Counted from the first letter of the stretch, positions 29,435-38,791 are shown. The stretch is DNA of 64,000 bases from Actinomycetota bacterium (GCA_016201065.1 JACQDL010000014.1:163547-227546), one strand, 5' to 3'. The notes: a model not told the origin generated them from the letters alone. Program-made: numbers and translations.

Positions 29435-29473
29435 CGAGCCAGGGAGCTCAGCCAGGGAGCTCAGCCAGCGAGC
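29435..29473. repeat. Three 13-bp tandem units spanning a stop codon
   Basis: CGAGCCAGGGAGC, TCAGCCAGGGAGC and TCAGCCAGCGAGC run end to end. The third contains the stop (29461-29463) and last codons of the leftward XRE regulator gene; the other two lie just beyond it. Confidence 0.7.
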
Positions 29474-29736
29474 GGTCGCTCGCCGTCGTCATGCCGTCCC
29501 ACGCAGCCATCCGCGATCGCGTCCAGGGTCAGGCCCACCGCTCCGGCGAGCGCGGCCACGGTGAAGAACGCCGGTGTCGGCACCCGTCCCGTCTCGATCT
29601 TGCGCAGCGTCTCCACCGATATCCCGGCTGCCGCCGCCACCTGCACCATGCTTCGCGTCCCCCGGGCCTGGCGCAGCAGCCGCCCAAGGACCGCGCCGCG
29701 CTCCCGATCGACGGCCGACAACGGCACCCGCACCAT
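29461..29736 (-). CDS. XRE-family helix-turn-helix regulator
   Basis: A 91-aa DNA-binding protein made of little more than one HTH: VLGRLLRQARGTRSMVQVAAAAGISVETLRKIETGRVPTP read in segments over residues about 13-55. The ATG at 29736 is chosen because the fold starts there. It is divergent from a methionine aminopeptidase gene and the two share a dyad at 29752, so it probably represses both. Confidence 0.78.
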   Translation of the reverse strand: MVRVPLSAVDRERGAVLGRLLRQARGTRSMVQVAAAAGISVETLRKIETGRVPTPAFFTVAALAGAVGLTLDAIADGCVGRHDDGERPLAG

Positions 29737-29751
29737 GACTGTGATAGTAAT

Positions 29752-29771
29752 ACCGGGATAACTATCCCGGT
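29752..29771. promoter_or_regulatory. 20-bp dyad between XRE gene and map
   Basis: ACCGGGATA-AC-TATCCCGGT is a perfect inverted repeat between the two divergent starts. GATAGT (29743-29748) and ACTATC (29761-29766) form an overlapping second dyad. It is the natural operator for the adjacent XRE protein. Confidence 0.65.
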
Positions 29772-29782
29772 GGAGGTGTGGT

Positions 29783-30550
29783 GTGGTCGAGCTGAAATCC
29801 GACGTCGAACTGGTCGCGATGCGTGAGGCGGGCCGGGTGGTAGCCACCGTCCTGGCAAGCGTGCAGGACCACGCCCGCGTTGGCACCGCCCTTCGGGAGC
29901 TCGACGTCGTCGCCCGCGAGGTGCTGGCCGGCACCGGCGCCCGCTCGACGTTCCTCGGCTACCACCCTGCGTTCGCCCCGAGCCCGTTTCCCGCCGTGAT
30001 CTGCACCAGCGTCAACGACGCCGCCCTGCACGGCATCCCGGGTGACTACCGGCTGCGCGACGGTGACGTGCTGAGCATCGACTGCGGCGCCGAGGTCGAC
30101 GGGTGGGCCGGCGACGCTGCGGTCACGGTCATCGTCGGTGCGCCCCGACCGGCCGATGCCCGGCTGGTCGACACCACCCAGCGGGCCCTCGCCGCCGGCA
30201 TCGCCGCCGCGCAGGTCGGCGGACGGTTGGGGGACATCTCGCACGCCATCGGCAGCCACGCCCGGCGCGCCGGCTACGGCCTCAACGTCGACTATGGCGG
30301 ACACGGGATCGGTCGGCGAATGCACGAGGAGCCGTCGGTACCGAACGACGGCCGGCCGAAGCGCGGGATGCCGCTGCGACCCGGCCTGGTACTGGCCATC
30401 GAACCCTGGTTCATGGCCGGCGGGCGGGACAGCTACCAGGTCGATCAAGACGGCTGGACGCTCCGCACCGGTGACGCCAGCCGAGCCGCGCACGTCGAGC
30501 ACACCGTCGCGATCACCGAGAGCGGTCCCCGTATCCTCACCCTGCCCTGA
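29783..30550 (+). CDS. map: Methionine aminopeptidase, type I
   Basis: A 255-aa metallopeptidase that removes the initiator Met from new proteins. It has His83, metal ligands Asp100 (SIDCGAEVDG) and Asp111 (GDAAVT), then GGHGIGRRMHEEP, the Glu of LAIEPWF and the Glu of HVEHTVAI. It starts with GTG and has GGAGG upstream. Actinomycetes usually carry another map beside adk and infA, so this is probably an extra copy under its own XRE regulator. Confidence 0.88.
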   Translation: MVELKSDVELVAMREAGRVVATVLASVQDHARVGTALRELDVVAREVLAGTGARSTFLGYHPAFAPSPFPAVICTSVNDAALHGIPGDYRLRDGDVLSIDCGAEVDGWAGDAAVTVIVGAPRPADARLVDTTQRALAAGIAAAQVGGRLGDISHAIGSHARRAGYGLNVDYGGHGIGRRMHEEPSVPNDGRPKRGMPLRPGLVLAIEPWFMAGGRDSYQVDQDGWTLRTGDASRAAHVEHTVAITESGPRILTLP

Positions 30551-30655
30551 GCCACCGCCCCACCGCCGGTGCGACAGCGGCGCGCCCGGCCGTGCCAGCC
30601 AACTCCTCAGCTCGGGCGCGCGGGCGCCGAAGCAGAAGCTTGGAGCGGCGCCGGG

Positions 30656-31813
30656 ATGAGGCCGCGGCAACTTACTCAAAGGGTGATCGACTCCATGGTG
30701 CGCCTTCGCGGGATGTTGGGCGGCGGGACCGCAGAGCTGGTCGACCTGACGGCGCTCCTGCGGGATCGGAACCACCCGCTGACCGCCGTGGTCGACTCGC
30801 TCAACGGCAACTGCTTCATTGCCGACATGTCGCTGACCCTGGTCTACCTGAACCGGCAGGCGAGCCGGACCGTCGAGCAGCTCGCTCCGGCCGTGCGGTC
30901 GACGTTCGGCGTCGACCTGAAGGATCTGCTGGGCGGCTCGATCCACCGGTTCCACAAGGACCCCGGACGGATCGAGCGGATCCTTGCCGATCCTCGCGCG
31001 CTGCCCCGGCAGGCGACGTTCGAGTTCGGTGGTGTCGCCCTCCGCACCATGATCAACGCCATCACGGACGGTGCCGGCCGGCGGCTGGGCTACGTGGTCC
31101 TCTGGGACGACGTAACCCGCCAGATGGCGGACTACCGGCAGTTTGACCAGGCGATGGCCAACCTGTCGACGGTCTCCCGGACGATCGTCGAGGCCACCGG
31201 ACTCAGCGCGGCAAGCGCAGACTCCGTCGCCGCCGCGACCGAGGAGCTCCGCTCGTCGGTCGGCGAGATCGCCCGGTCATCCGCTGAGGCGTCCACCCAG
31301 GTCCAGCAGACGGTCACCGCAGCCAAGGACGGCATGGAGACGCTGCGAGCCCTGCAACGCACCAGCACCGAGATCGGTGAGTTCCTGGGCCTGATCACCT
31401 CGGTGTCCGACCAGACCAAGCTGCTGGCGCTCAACGCCACTATCGAGGCGTCACGCGCGGGCGAAGCCGGTCGCGGCTTCGCGGTGGTGGCCGACGAGGT
31501 GAAGTCACTGGCCGCCACGACAGCGGCGTCCATCACGGACATCGAAAGCCGGATCGCCGCGATCCAGGCCGCCGCCGGGGACAGCGTCACCGCGCTGGAA
31601 CGGATCGGCACCCTGGTGGAGAAGATCAGCGAGTCGCAGTCCGTCGTCGCTGCGGCGATCGAGCAGCAGTCCGCCGTGACCGGGGAGATCGCGCAGTCGG
31701 CCGCGGGCATCGCCGCTGAGGTCGGCCGCACCTCGCGGGAGGCGAACAAGATCAGCGAGGCGGTCACCGAGGTCACGACGCGGACCGAGCAGCTACGCGG
31801 CGCCGACCAATAG
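30656..31813 (+). CDS. Soluble methyl-accepting chemotaxis-type protein
   Basis: A 385-aa receptor-like protein with no membrane segment. An N-terminal PAS-like region (residues about 40-160, [20 protein letters not shown]) leads to a methyl-accepting signalling domain. Its hairpin tip reads [20 protein letters not shown], followed by [20 protein letters not shown]. The PAS-type input may sense a cytoplasmic signal. No che genes are near. Most Micromonosporales relatives have flagellated spores, so a motility role is possible. The ATG at 30656 was chosen for its GGAG upstream. Confidence 0.8.
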   Translation: MRPRQLTQRVIDSMVRLRGMLGGGTAELVDLTALLRDRNHPLTAVVDSLNGNCFIADMSLTLVYLNRQASRTVEQLAPAVRSTFGVDLKDLLGGSIHRFHKDPGRIERILADPRALPRQATFEFGGVALRTMINAITDGAGRRLGYVVLWDDVTRQMADYRQFDQAMANLSTVSRTIVEATGLSAASADSVAAATEELRSSVGEIARSSAEASTQVQQTVTAAKDGMETLRALQRTSTEIGEFLGLITSVSDQTKLLALNATIEASRAGEAGRGFAVVADEVKSLAATTAASITDIESRIAAIQAAAGDSVTALERIGTLVEKISESQSVVAAAIEQQSAVTGEIAQSAAGIAAEVGRTSREANKISEAVTEVTTRTEQLRGADQ

Positions 31814-31839
31814 GGCAGCGACGGTTGGTGCCGACCGGC

Positions 31840-32502
31840 TCAGCCGCCGAGCTCCGGGTCGGCTCCGGCCGGCAGACCCAGTCCGGCACGGATGGCCCGC
31901 TGCACGGTCACCTTGTCCGGCCGGGCGTCCACGGTCACCACGTACTCCTTGACCCGGAACAGCTCCAGCACCGGGTCGGTCTTGGCGTAGTAGTCCCGCA
32001 GCCGGGCGGCCAGCGCCAGCTCGGTGTCGTCCTCCCGGCTGACCAGCGCGCCGCCGCAGACGTCGCACCGGTCGGCCACCCTCGGCCGGTGAGCGATGAG
32101 GTTGTAGTCCATCCCGCATCTCGCGCACAGGCGCCGGGCGAGCACCCGGCGGCGCACCTCCGTGTCCGGCAGGTCAAGGTGGATCACGCCGTCGATGTCG
32201 TAGCTCTCGCAGAAGAACTCCGCCTGCCGGCGGTTGCGCGGAAACCCGTCGATGACGAACCCGTAGTTCCAGTCGTGCTGCGCCAGCCGCTCACGCACCA
32301 CCGACTCCACGAGGTCGTCGTCAACCAGCTCGCCCGTGGACATGGTCCGCCGGACCTGCGCTCCCAGCTTGGTGTGGTTCTGCACATGCCAGCGGAGCAT
32401 GTCGCCCACGGCGATGTGCACCAGATCGAGGCCACCCGCCAGTAGTGCGCCCTGGGTACCCTTGCCGCTGCCCTGCACGCCCATGATCACGTACTTGCGC
32501 AT
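31840..32502 (-). CDS. Adenylate kinase-like nucleotide kinase, zinc type
   Basis: A 220-aa P-loop kinase of the adenylate kinase family. It has GVQGSGKGTQ at residues 8-17, MSTGELVDDDLV, FVIDGFPRNRRQAEFF, and a LID domain with two CxxC pairs (LCARCGMDYNL and DRCDVCGGAL) that would hold a structural zinc. Most actinobacterial housekeeping Adk proteins lack this zinc knuckle, and the housekeeping gene is normally beside map in the ribosomal cluster. This is likely a second, possibly specialised kinase. Substrate choice cannot be read from sequence. Confidence 0.82.
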   Translation of the reverse strand: MRKYVIMGVQGSGKGTQGALLAGGLDLVHIAVGDMLRWHVQNHTKLGAQVRRTMSTGELVDDDLVESVVRERLAQHDWNYGFVIDGFPRNRRQAEFFCESYDIDGVIHLDLPDTEVRRRVLARRLCARCGMDYNLIAHRPRVADRCDVCGGALVSREDDTELALAARLRDYYAKTDPVLELFRVKEYVVTVDARPDKVTVQRAIRAGLGLPAGADPELGG

Positions 32503-32582
32503 GGCGACCACGCTCTCACATCGGGTGCCCCGGCCAGCCCGGGAAGGACCGCCCGGGGCACCCTCGGCGTGGACCCGCCCGA

Positions 32583-33341
32583 TCACTCGGGAGGCAGCAC
32601 GTAGACCTCCTCGGCGGTGCGATTGCCCGCGCTGTCGGTGGAGACCTTCACCACGACCCGTGCGCCGGCCACCAGGTCCTTGGCGCTACCGGTCGTGGTG
32701 GTCGTGATCGACGGGTTGGCCGGCACGGTGATCGTCACAGCCCCGGCCCGGGTCTGCACCGTCAGCGTGCCGTCGGACATCGCGCCGACCGTCCCGGTAA
32801 TCGCGCCGGGACCGAACATCCCCGCTCCGGGCATGCCCAGCACGCCGCCCCGACCTCCGGGGAACCCTGGGCCGCCGGGCATGCCCGGACCACCCCGATC
32901 TCCGGGCAGCGGCGGCCGCTGCCGGCCCGGGGCCACGGCCCCGCTGTCGCATAGCGCCTGGGCGGTCTGGTCCGCACGGCGGTGCCGCGCACTGCCGTCC
33001 TGCGCATCGCCGCAGGGCAGCTTGCCCGCGTTGGCCAGCCTGACCGCGTCGGCCAGCGAGGTGACGCCAGGCGGCGCGGTGATCCGACCGAGCAGGAATC
33101 CGCCACCGGCCAGCACGAGGACCGTCACGGCGGCTGCGGCGACGGACACGCCTCGCCGCCCCGGGCGCCAGCGACCACGCGCGGCGCCGGAGGGATCGTT
33201 CGGAACGGGTGGGGCCGGGGGCGGGGGCGGGGGCGGGGGCGCGGCGCGCCCGGCCGCCGGTGCCGCGGGCTGCTCGGGCGCGCCCACGGCGAGGGGTCGG
33301 GTTTCCGCGCTCGGTGCGCCGGGTTGCTCTGGTGTGGTCAT
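32583..33341 (-). CDS. Membrane protein with DUF5666-like C-terminal domain
   Basis: A 252-aa protein. The cytoplasmic N terminus is Pro/Ala-rich with a run of eight or nine prolines. One helix (VSVAAAAVTVLVLAGGGFLL) follows, then a Gly/Pro/Met-rich segment and a C-terminal beta domain (ITGTVGAMSDGTLTVQTRAG, GARVVVKVSTDSAGN) resembling DUF5666. It lies last in the regulator-kinase-efflux operon, 51 bp after the permease, so an accessory role outside the membrane is possible. Starts at 33341, 33344 or 33374 are all possible; GGGAGAG favours 33341. Confidence 0.6.
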   Translation of the reverse strand: MTTPEQPGAPSAETRPLAVGAPEQPAAPAAGRAAPPPPPPPPAPPVPNDPSGAARGRWRPGRRGVSVAAAAVTVLVLAGGGFLLGRITAPPGVTSLADAVRLANAGKLPCGDAQDGSARHRRADQTAQALCDSGAVAPGRQRPPLPGDRGGPGMPGGPGFPGGRGGVLGMPGAGMFGPGAITGTVGAMSDGTLTVQTRAGAVTITVPANPSITTTTTGSAKDLVAGARVVVKVSTDSAGNRTAEEVYVLPPE

Positions 33342-33353
33342 CATCTCTCCCTG

Positions 33354-33410
33354 ATCACTCGTGGTAGCAGACATCACTCGTGGTGGCAGACATCACTCAT
33401 GGCGGAGGGC
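33354..33410. repeat. Three 19-bp tandem units spanning a stop codon
   Basis: ATCACTCGTGGTAGCAGAC (33354-33372), ATCACTCGTGGTGGCAGAC (33373-33391) and ATCACTCATGGCGGAGGGC (33392-33410) run end to end. The last includes the stop (33393-33395) and final codons of the leftward permease gene. Confidence 0.75.
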
Positions 33411-34604
33411 CTCGACCGGGTTGAGGGACGCCGCCTGCCGGGCAGGCCAGTAGCCGGCGACAACGCCGACCACCAGCGCCGAACCGAACGCCAGGCCGAT
33501 GGCGCCGAGGCTCGGGTACGCGGTGACCGTGACGGCCCGACCAACCGGACCGGTGGCGAGCACGCCAAGCAGGACACCCACCAGCGCACCACCGAGGGTC
33601 ACGATCACCGCCTCGACAAGGAACTGCCGGCCGACGTCCCGGCGGCGTGCGCCAATCGCCTTGCGGGTGCCGATCTCGCGGACCCGTTCCCGCACCGAGA
33701 CCAGCATCGTGTTGGCAATGCCGATGCCACCGACCAGCAGCGCGATCGCGGCGATCCCGATGAGGAAGTTGCGCAGGATCGCGGCCTGATCGGCGGCGAC
33801 GGCCAGCAGCTGGTTCTGGCTGGCGAGGGTGAAGTCGTCCGGGGCCGATGCGGGCAGCCGGTGCCGCTGTCGCAGGACCTCTGACACCTGGGCGGAGACC
33901 GCGCCGAGCTGACTCGGGTCCTGGACCGACACGCCGATGGCGCGCAGCGTGCGGCTGCCGGTGAAGCGCGACTGGACGGCGGTGACCGGTGTGAACACCA
34001 CATCGTCGGCGGCGCCGGAGCCGCCCTTGGGCTGGGTCACGCCGATCACCTGGAACGGGATGCCGTTGATGGTGACGCTGTGGCCGATGATCGCCGTGGG
34101 TGTCGTGTTGAGGTCGGCCACGGTCGCCGGGCCGAGCACCGCGACCCGCAGGCCGGCCCGCACCTCGTGCTCGGTGAGGAATGCACCGGCCTGGGTCTCG
34201 TAGTTGCGCACGTGGGCCTCGTCCTGCGTGGTCCCGACGAGCTGGGTGGTGGTGTTGTTCCGGCCGGACACGACCAGGACGTTGCTCACCGGCATCTCCG
34301 GCGCGACCGCGGCGACGCCCGGTAGCGCGGCGAGCGCCGCGGCGTCGTCGCGGCTCAGTGTGGTGGCGGACCCGGCTGCCCCGCGCACGCCGCCGCTGAT
34401 GACGGCCCCCGCCTGCACCGAGAGCAGGTTCGTGCCGAGACTGGAGATCCGGCTCGTCAGCCGGGCCTGGGTGCCCTGGCCGACGGCGATCAGGGCGACC
34501 AGCGCGGCCACGCCGATGATCACACCAAGTGCGGTCAGCGCGGTCCGTAGCCGGTTCGTGCGCAGCCGACGGAGTGCCAGCCGCACTGCCTCCCACAGAC
34601 TCAC
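33393..34604 (-). CDS. MacB/FtsX-type ABC transporter permease
   Basis: A 403-aa permease. It has an N-terminal helix ([22 protein letters not shown]), a large periplasm-side MacB_PCD domain (residues about 45-260), and three C-terminal helices of the FtsX fold ([51 protein letters not shown]). With the ATPase and adaptor it would form a MacAB-like efflux or mechanotransmission complex. Its start overlaps the ATPase stop by 4 bp. Confidence 0.88.
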   Translation of the reverse strand: MSLWEAVRLALRRLRTNRLRTALTALGVIIGVAALVALIAVGQGTQARLTSRISSLGTNLLSVQAGAVISGGVRGAAGSATTLSRDDAAALAALPGVAAVAPEMPVSNVLVVSGRNNTTTQLVGTTQDEAHVRNYETQAGAFLTEHEVRAGLRVAVLGPATVADLNTTPTAIIGHSVTINGIPFQVIGVTQPKGGSGAADDVVFTPVTAVQSRFTGSRTLRAIGVSVQDPSQLGAVSAQVSEVLRQRHRLPASAPDDFTLASQNQLLAVAADQAAILRNFLIGIAAIALLVGGIGIANTMLVSVRERVREIGTRKAIGARRRDVGRQFLVEAVIVTLGGALVGVLLGVLATGPVGRAVTVTAYPSLGAIGLAFGSALVVGVVAGYWPARQAASLNPVEALRHE

Positions 34605-35434
34605 GACCGGTCACCGCCCCGTGCGCCCGGCCCGCTCCGCGCCGGCCGAGCGTTGCGGTCCTCGGCGACGACGCGGCCGTCAGCCACGTGGAGCACCCGC
34701 TCCGCGTGCGCGGCGATGCCCGGGTCGTGGGTGATGGTGACCGTGGTGAGCCCGCTGGCGTGCAGGTCGTCGAGGATCTCCAGGATCGCCGCGCCAGCGG
34801 CGGAGTCGAGGTTACCGGTCGGTTCGTCGGCGAGCAGCAGCGTGGGACGGGTCACCAGCGCGCGGGCAATCGCGACCCGCTGCCGCTGCCCTCCGGAGAG
34901 CTGGGACGGGTCGTGCCCGAGCCGCTCGGCCAGCCCGACCCGCTCCAGCGCCAGTCGGGCCCGCTCCAGTCGCTCCCGGCGGCGGACACCGGCGTAGACC
35001 AGGGGGGCGGCGACGTTCTCCAGGGCGCTCTCGCCAGCGATCAGGTTGAAGCTCTGGAAGACGAAGCCGATCACCCGGTTACGCAGCCGGGCCAACCGAT
35101 CGTCCGACAGCGTCGCCGTGTCCACCCCACCGAGGTGGTAGCTGCCGCTCGTCGGGCGGTCAAGCAGCCCGAGCAGGTGCAGCAGCGTGGACTTCCCGGA
35201 ACCCGACGGTCCCATGATCGCCACAGACTCACCGACCGTGACGCTCAGGTCCACGCCGCGCAGGGCAGCGACCTCCGCGCCCCCCATCCGGTAGACGCGG
35301 GTCAGGCCGCGGATGTCCAGCAACGGCGATCCGGCGGGCGGCAGGGCGTCACGAGTGGAGATGTCAGCGTGCGCAGCGAGCTCGGGGCCAGATGGGCCGC
35401 CGGTCGCCACCTCAGTTGCCGCCACGGCCGCCAC
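34601..35434 (-). CDS. MacB-type ABC transporter ATP-binding protein
   Basis: A 277-aa ATPase of the LolD/MacB class. Walker A is GPSGSGKST (near residues 75-83), the Q loop FVFQSFNLI, signature [15 protein letters not shown], Walker [14 protein letters not shown] and H loop TITHDPGI. The first 35 residues are a variable extension. It overlaps the adaptor gene by 23 bp and the permease by 4 bp, indicating tight coupling. Confidence 0.92.
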   Translation of the reverse strand: MAAVAATEVATGGPSGPELAAHADISTRDALPPAGSPLLDIRGLTRVYRMGGAEVAALRGVDLSVTVGESVAIMGPSGSGKSTLLHLLGLLDRPTSGSYHLGGVDTATLSDDRLARLRNRVIGFVFQSFNLIAGESALENVAAPLVYAGVRRRERLERARLALERVGLAERLGHDPSQLSGGQRQRVAIARALVTRPTLLLADEPTGNLDSAAGAAILEILDDLHASGLTTVTITHDPGIAAHAERVLHVADGRVVAEDRNARPARSGPGARGGDRS

Positions 35435-36566
35435 CTGTTCCGATACCGCCGCTCACCCGCGTGTTCCGGAGGCCGCCTCCCGTGGTCAGCGGGCTGCTCG
35501 CCGGATTCACCACGCCGGTCACGACCACGTCACCGGCGTTCAGCCCCGAAACGATCTCCGTACGCTGCTCGGTCGACATCCCGGTAACCACTGGTCGGGT
35601 CTGCGGTACGCCGCCGACCATGACCTGCACGCTCGGGTCCGAGGTGCTGCCCTGGATCGCCGTGGTCGGCACCTGGAGCACATCCGATCGACGCCCGATG
35701 GTGACCGTGACCTGGGCCGACATACCGGGAAGCAGCCCCGCCGGTGGAGCCTTGAGAGTGAGCGTGACCGGGAAGGTCACGGCCGAGCTCGACGCCGTGG
35801 TCGTGGGACTCGCCGCCGTCGGCAGGCCGGTGACCGTCCCCGTGCCGACGACCCCGAGCGCGGGAAAGGTCAGCTGCCCGGCCTGGTTGGCCTTCACCGC
35901 AACCACGTCCTGCTCGGCGACCTCGGCCACCACCACCAGGGTGTCCGAGCGAAGCTCGATCACCGCACCAGGCGGTGGCGGAACGCCCACCGAGACCTTC
36001 ACGGCGGTGATCAACCCGGCGACGGGCGCGGTGATCCGGGTCGCCGCGACCGCGGCGTCGGCCCGCGTCACAGTGCTGGTGGCGGCGGCGACAGCCGCCT
36101 CGTCGCTGGCGATGCGGCTGTCTGACGCACCGTCCGTCTGGTCGGCGGAGAGTGCCGTCTGCGCCGCATCGAGCTGCGCCTGGGCGGCGGCGAGCTGGCT
36201 GTCCTGGGCAGCGGAGTCCACGGTGGCCAGCTCGGCACCGGCGGTCACCCGCCGGCCCGCGACCGCGGCGACCGATCGGACGACGCTGGCGCCGCTGCTG
36301 ACCTGCTGTCCAGCGGAGGCCGCGGCCGCTCCTGACCCGGTCGATCCAGAACCGGCTGAGGTCGAGCCGGCACCTCCGAACTGCAGCGCGAAGCTGCTCT
36401 TCGGTTGGACCGTGCCGGTGGCAGCCACGGTCTGCACCACATCACCTCGTTGGGCGGTCGCGGTGAGGTAGGTGGTCTCGGCGGTGTCGGCACCCTGTCG
36501 TGACAGCCAGACTCCGCTGCCGACGGCGACTACGGCCACCGCGGCGGTGATGATCCATCGACGCAT
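35412..36566 (-). CDS. MacA/HlyD-type periplasmic adaptor
   Basis: A 384-aa adaptor subunit. It has an N-terminal signal/anchor helix (WIITAAVAVVAVGSGVWL), the biotinyl-lipoyl half-motif DVVQTVAATGTVQP, a coiled-coil hairpin rich in Ala/Gln/Asp (about 105-165), the second lipoyl half ITAPVAGLITAVKVSVG, and beta-barrel/MP domains. It would link the ABC permease to the cell envelope. Its promoter carries the same TTCAG-N5-TTCAG repeat found before the response regulator of this operon. Confidence 0.87.
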   Translation of the reverse strand: MRRWIITAAVAVVAVGSGVWLSRQGADTAETTYLTATAQRGDVVQTVAATGTVQPKSSFALQFGGAGSTSAGSGSTGSGAAAASAGQQVSSGASVVRSVAAVAGRRVTAGAELATVDSAAQDSQLAAAQAQLDAAQTALSADQTDGASDSRIASDEAAVAAATSTVTRADAAVAATRITAPVAGLITAVKVSVGVPPPPGAVIELRSDTLVVVAEVAEQDVVAVKANQAGQLTFPALGVVGTGTVTGLPTAASPTTTASSSAVTFPVTLTLKAPPAGLLPGMSAQVTVTIGRRSDVLQVPTTAIQGSTSDPSVQVMVGGVPQTRPVVTGMSTEQRTEIVSGLNAGDVVVTGVVNPASSPLTTGGGLRNTRVSGGIGTGGGRGGN

Positions 36567-36588
36567 ACGACGTTTCTAGGGCCACGAC

Positions 36589-36605
36589 CTGAAGCAAGTC
36601 TGAAG
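36589..36605 (-). promoter_or_regulatory. Direct repeat TTCAG-N5-CTTCAG before the macA-like gene
   Basis: On the plus strand CTGAAG occurs at 36589-36594 and 36600-36605, an 11-bp period. It lies 22 bp upstream of the adaptor ATG, inside the 60-bp gap after the kinase gene, and resembles the repeat at 38774. It suits binding by the operon's OmpR-type regulator. Confidence 0.55.
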
Positions 36606-36626
36606 ATCGCAAACCGGGCCAGAACT

Positions 36627-38057
36627 TCACAGCAGGTTCTCAGGGAGTGTCGCGCACCGCGATCCCCCGGTGGGCGCCATCACCGGCAGGACGAGCTCGG
36701 CACGGACGCCGCCCCCAGCGGCATTGCACACCGTGACCGAACCTCGGTGACTGTCAGCAACCTGCTTGACGATCGCCAGGCCGAGCCCCGACCCGGGCAG
36801 GCGGCGGGCCTCGTCGGCGCGGTAGAACCGGTCGAAGACGTGCGCGACCGCCTCCGCGGGCAGCCCCGGCCCATGATCCCGCACGGTCAACCGACCGTCC
36901 CCGGTGAGGCGTACCTCTACCGGTGCTGGCCGCTCCGACGCCGCCAGGCTGAACTTCGCGGCATTGTCAAGGAGGTTGACCACCGCCCGGTCGAGCCGGT
37001 CCGGTGCCGCCCACACCCAGACCGGCTCCAGCGCAAGGTCGAACCGGACCGCGGGCCAATGCCGGCCGGCCCGCTCCGCCGCGTGCGCCACGATCCGGTC
37101 AAATGCCAGCTCCGTCCAGTGCTGCTCGGGTTCCTCCCCACGGGCCAGCTCCACCACGTCGCCGACGAGCGCGGTCAGCTCGGCGAGCTGGCCGACGATG
37201 GCGGCCAGCAGTTCCTCCCGCTCCGCCACCGGCAGCTCCCCGAACCGCTGGAGCACCTCGACGTTGGTCCGCAGGCTGGCCAGCGGCGTCCGCAGCTCGT
37301 GCGACGCGTCGGCGACGAGCTGGCGCTGCGCGTCGACCGACTCCGCCAATGCCTGCAGCATGCTGTTGAAGCTGGCCGCCAACCGCCCCAGCTCATCCGG
37401 TCCGGTCTGCTCGATGCGATGGGTCAGATCCCGGGTGGCCGCGATCCGCTCGGCGGTGTCGGTCAGCTCGACCACCGGCGCGAGCACGGGCCGGGAGACC
37501 ATCCACGCGAGGCCGATCGCCAGGCCCAGCCCCGCGACGCCGAGGCCACCGAACGCGACCGCCAGCCGGCGAAGCTGGCCCTCGATCGCGCCGGTGTGCA
37601 GCGCGGCCTGCACGGTGACACCGGAGGGCGCACGCATGGTGACCATCCGGATCGGCGCGCCTCCCAGCGTCGCGTCGCGGTACACGATCCGCCCGACACC
37701 CGCCGAACGCACCCGCGCAACGTCGGCGAGCGGGAGCGTGGCCTGCTGCTCGGGTGGGCGGCTGACGGCGCCATCCGGACCGGTGATCTGCAGGTACCCG
37801 CCGGAGTCGACGAACCTGGTCCAGTTCGGGTTGACGAGGCCGGGAAATCCGCCGAATCCCCGCAACCTGTCCATCCGGCTCACCTGCTCGAACAGCTGCC
37901 GGTCGACCTGACCCCGCAGCTCGCGCCGAACGACCAGGTAACCAACGAGGACGACACTGCCCAACGCCAACCCGACCGCCAGCGCCGCGGCCGTGACTAG
38001 CCTGGCCCGCAGGGTCCTCGCCCGCGCCGCCCTCACCCGCAGCGCCCGGACGCTCAC
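36627..38057 (-). CDS. Sensor histidine kinase
   Basis: A 476-aa kinase. It has a helix at residues 19-43, an extracytoplasmic domain about 45-165, a second helix about 167-188, HAMP, H box [13 protein letters not shown] with His253, and an ATPase domain with N box ([10 protein letters not shown]), G1 (VRDHGPGLP) and G2 ([11 protein letters not shown]). It overlaps the regulator gene by 4 bp. With the regulator it probably senses an envelope or drug signal and controls the MacAB-like genes behind it. Confidence 0.88.
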   Translation of the reverse strand: MSVRALRVRAARARTLRARLVTAAALAVGLALGSVVLVGYLVVRRELRGQVDRQLFEQVSRMDRLRGFGGFPGLVNPNWTRFVDSGGYLQITGPDGAVSRPPEQQATLPLADVARVRSAGVGRIVYRDATLGGAPIRMVTMRAPSGVTVQAALHTGAIEGQLRRLAVAFGGLGVAGLGLAIGLAWMVSRPVLAPVVELTDTAERIAATRDLTHRIEQTGPDELGRLAASFNSMLQALAESVDAQRQLVADASHELRTPLASLRTNVEVLQRFGELPVAEREELLAAIVGQLAELTALVGDVVELARGEEPEQHWTELAFDRIVAHAAERAGRHWPAVRFDLALEPVWVWAAPDRLDRAVVNLLDNAAKFSLAASERPAPVEVRLTGDGRLTVRDHGPGLPAEAVAHVFDRFYRADEARRLPGSGLGLAIVKQVADSHRGSVTVCNAAGGGVRAELVLPVMAPTGGSRCATLPENLL

Positions 38058-38752
38058 CAGGCCTCCCTCGCCTGGTAGCCCACTCCCCGTACGGTGTGGA
38101 TCAGTCGCGGCTCACCACCGGCCTCCGTCTTGCGCCGCAGGTATCCGATGAAGACCTCCAGCGAGTTTGACGCCGGCAGCTCGTACCCCCACACCCGGTC
38201 GACGATCACCTCCCGGGTCAGCACCCGACCGGCGTTGCGCAGGAGCAGCTCCAGCAGCACGTACTCGGTGCGGGTCAGCTCGATGGACCGGTCGCCCCGA
38301 CGGGCCCGCCTGGTCTCCGGGTCCAGGGTCAGGTCGGCACAGCGCAGCGGTTCGGCTCCTGCCTCCGGGTCCTTGCTGCGCCGCACCAACGCACGCAGCC
38401 GAGCCTGCAGCTCAGCCAGAGCGAACGGTTTGACCAGGTAGTCATCCGCGCCGGCGTCCAGCCCGACGACCCGGTCCCCGACCGCGTCCCGCGCGGTGAG
38501 CACCAGGATGGGCGTGCGGTCACCGGCCGCCCGCATCCGGCGGCACACCTCCACCCCGCCCACCACCGGCATCATCACGTCGAGCACGACGACGTCCGGG
38601 CGGAGCTCGGGCAGAGCCGCAAGCGCCTGGGCACCGTTCGGTGCCGTTCCCACCCGATAGCCCTCCAGGCGCAGCGCCCGGGCCAGCGCGGCCCGAAGCT
38701 CCGGGTCGTCGTCAACGACCAGGACGGTGACCGGCGGATCCTGGCTGGCCAT
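38054..38752 (-). CDS. OmpR-family response regulator of the efflux operon
   Basis: A 232-aa regulator with phospho-acceptor Asp58 (VVVLDVMMP), Lys108 (YLVKPFA) and a winged helix ending [17 protein letters not shown]. The layout resembles MprA and other actinobacterial regulators. It is the first gene of a six-gene leftward operon: regulator, kinase, adaptor, ATPase, permease, DUF5666-like protein. Its start codon lies inside one arm of a 10-bp dyad (38750-38759 and 38776-38785). Confidence 0.9.
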   Translation of the reverse strand: MASQDPPVTVLVVDDDPELRAALARALRLEGYRVGTAPNGAQALAALPELRPDVVVLDVMMPVVGGVEVCRRMRAAGDRTPILVLTARDAVGDRVVGLDAGADDYLVKPFALAELQARLRALVRRSKDPEAGAEPLRCADLTLDPETRRARRGDRSIELTRTEYVLLELLLRNAGRVLTREVIVDRVWGYELPASNSLEVFIGYLRRKTEAGGEPRLIHTVRGVGYQAREAW

Positions 38753-38773
38753 CCGTTCAGGGTGCCAGCGGTG

Positions 38774-38791
38774 GCTGAACGGATGCTGAAC
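38774..38791 (-). promoter_or_regulatory. Direct repeat GCTGAAC-N4-GCTGAAC before the regulator gene
   Basis: GCTGAAC at 38774-38780 and 38785-38791 recurs with an 11-bp period (GTTCAGC on the coding strand). The overlapping CATCCGTTCA/TGAACGGATG inverted repeat links it to the regulator start codon. It is probably the autoregulatory site. Confidence 0.55.
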
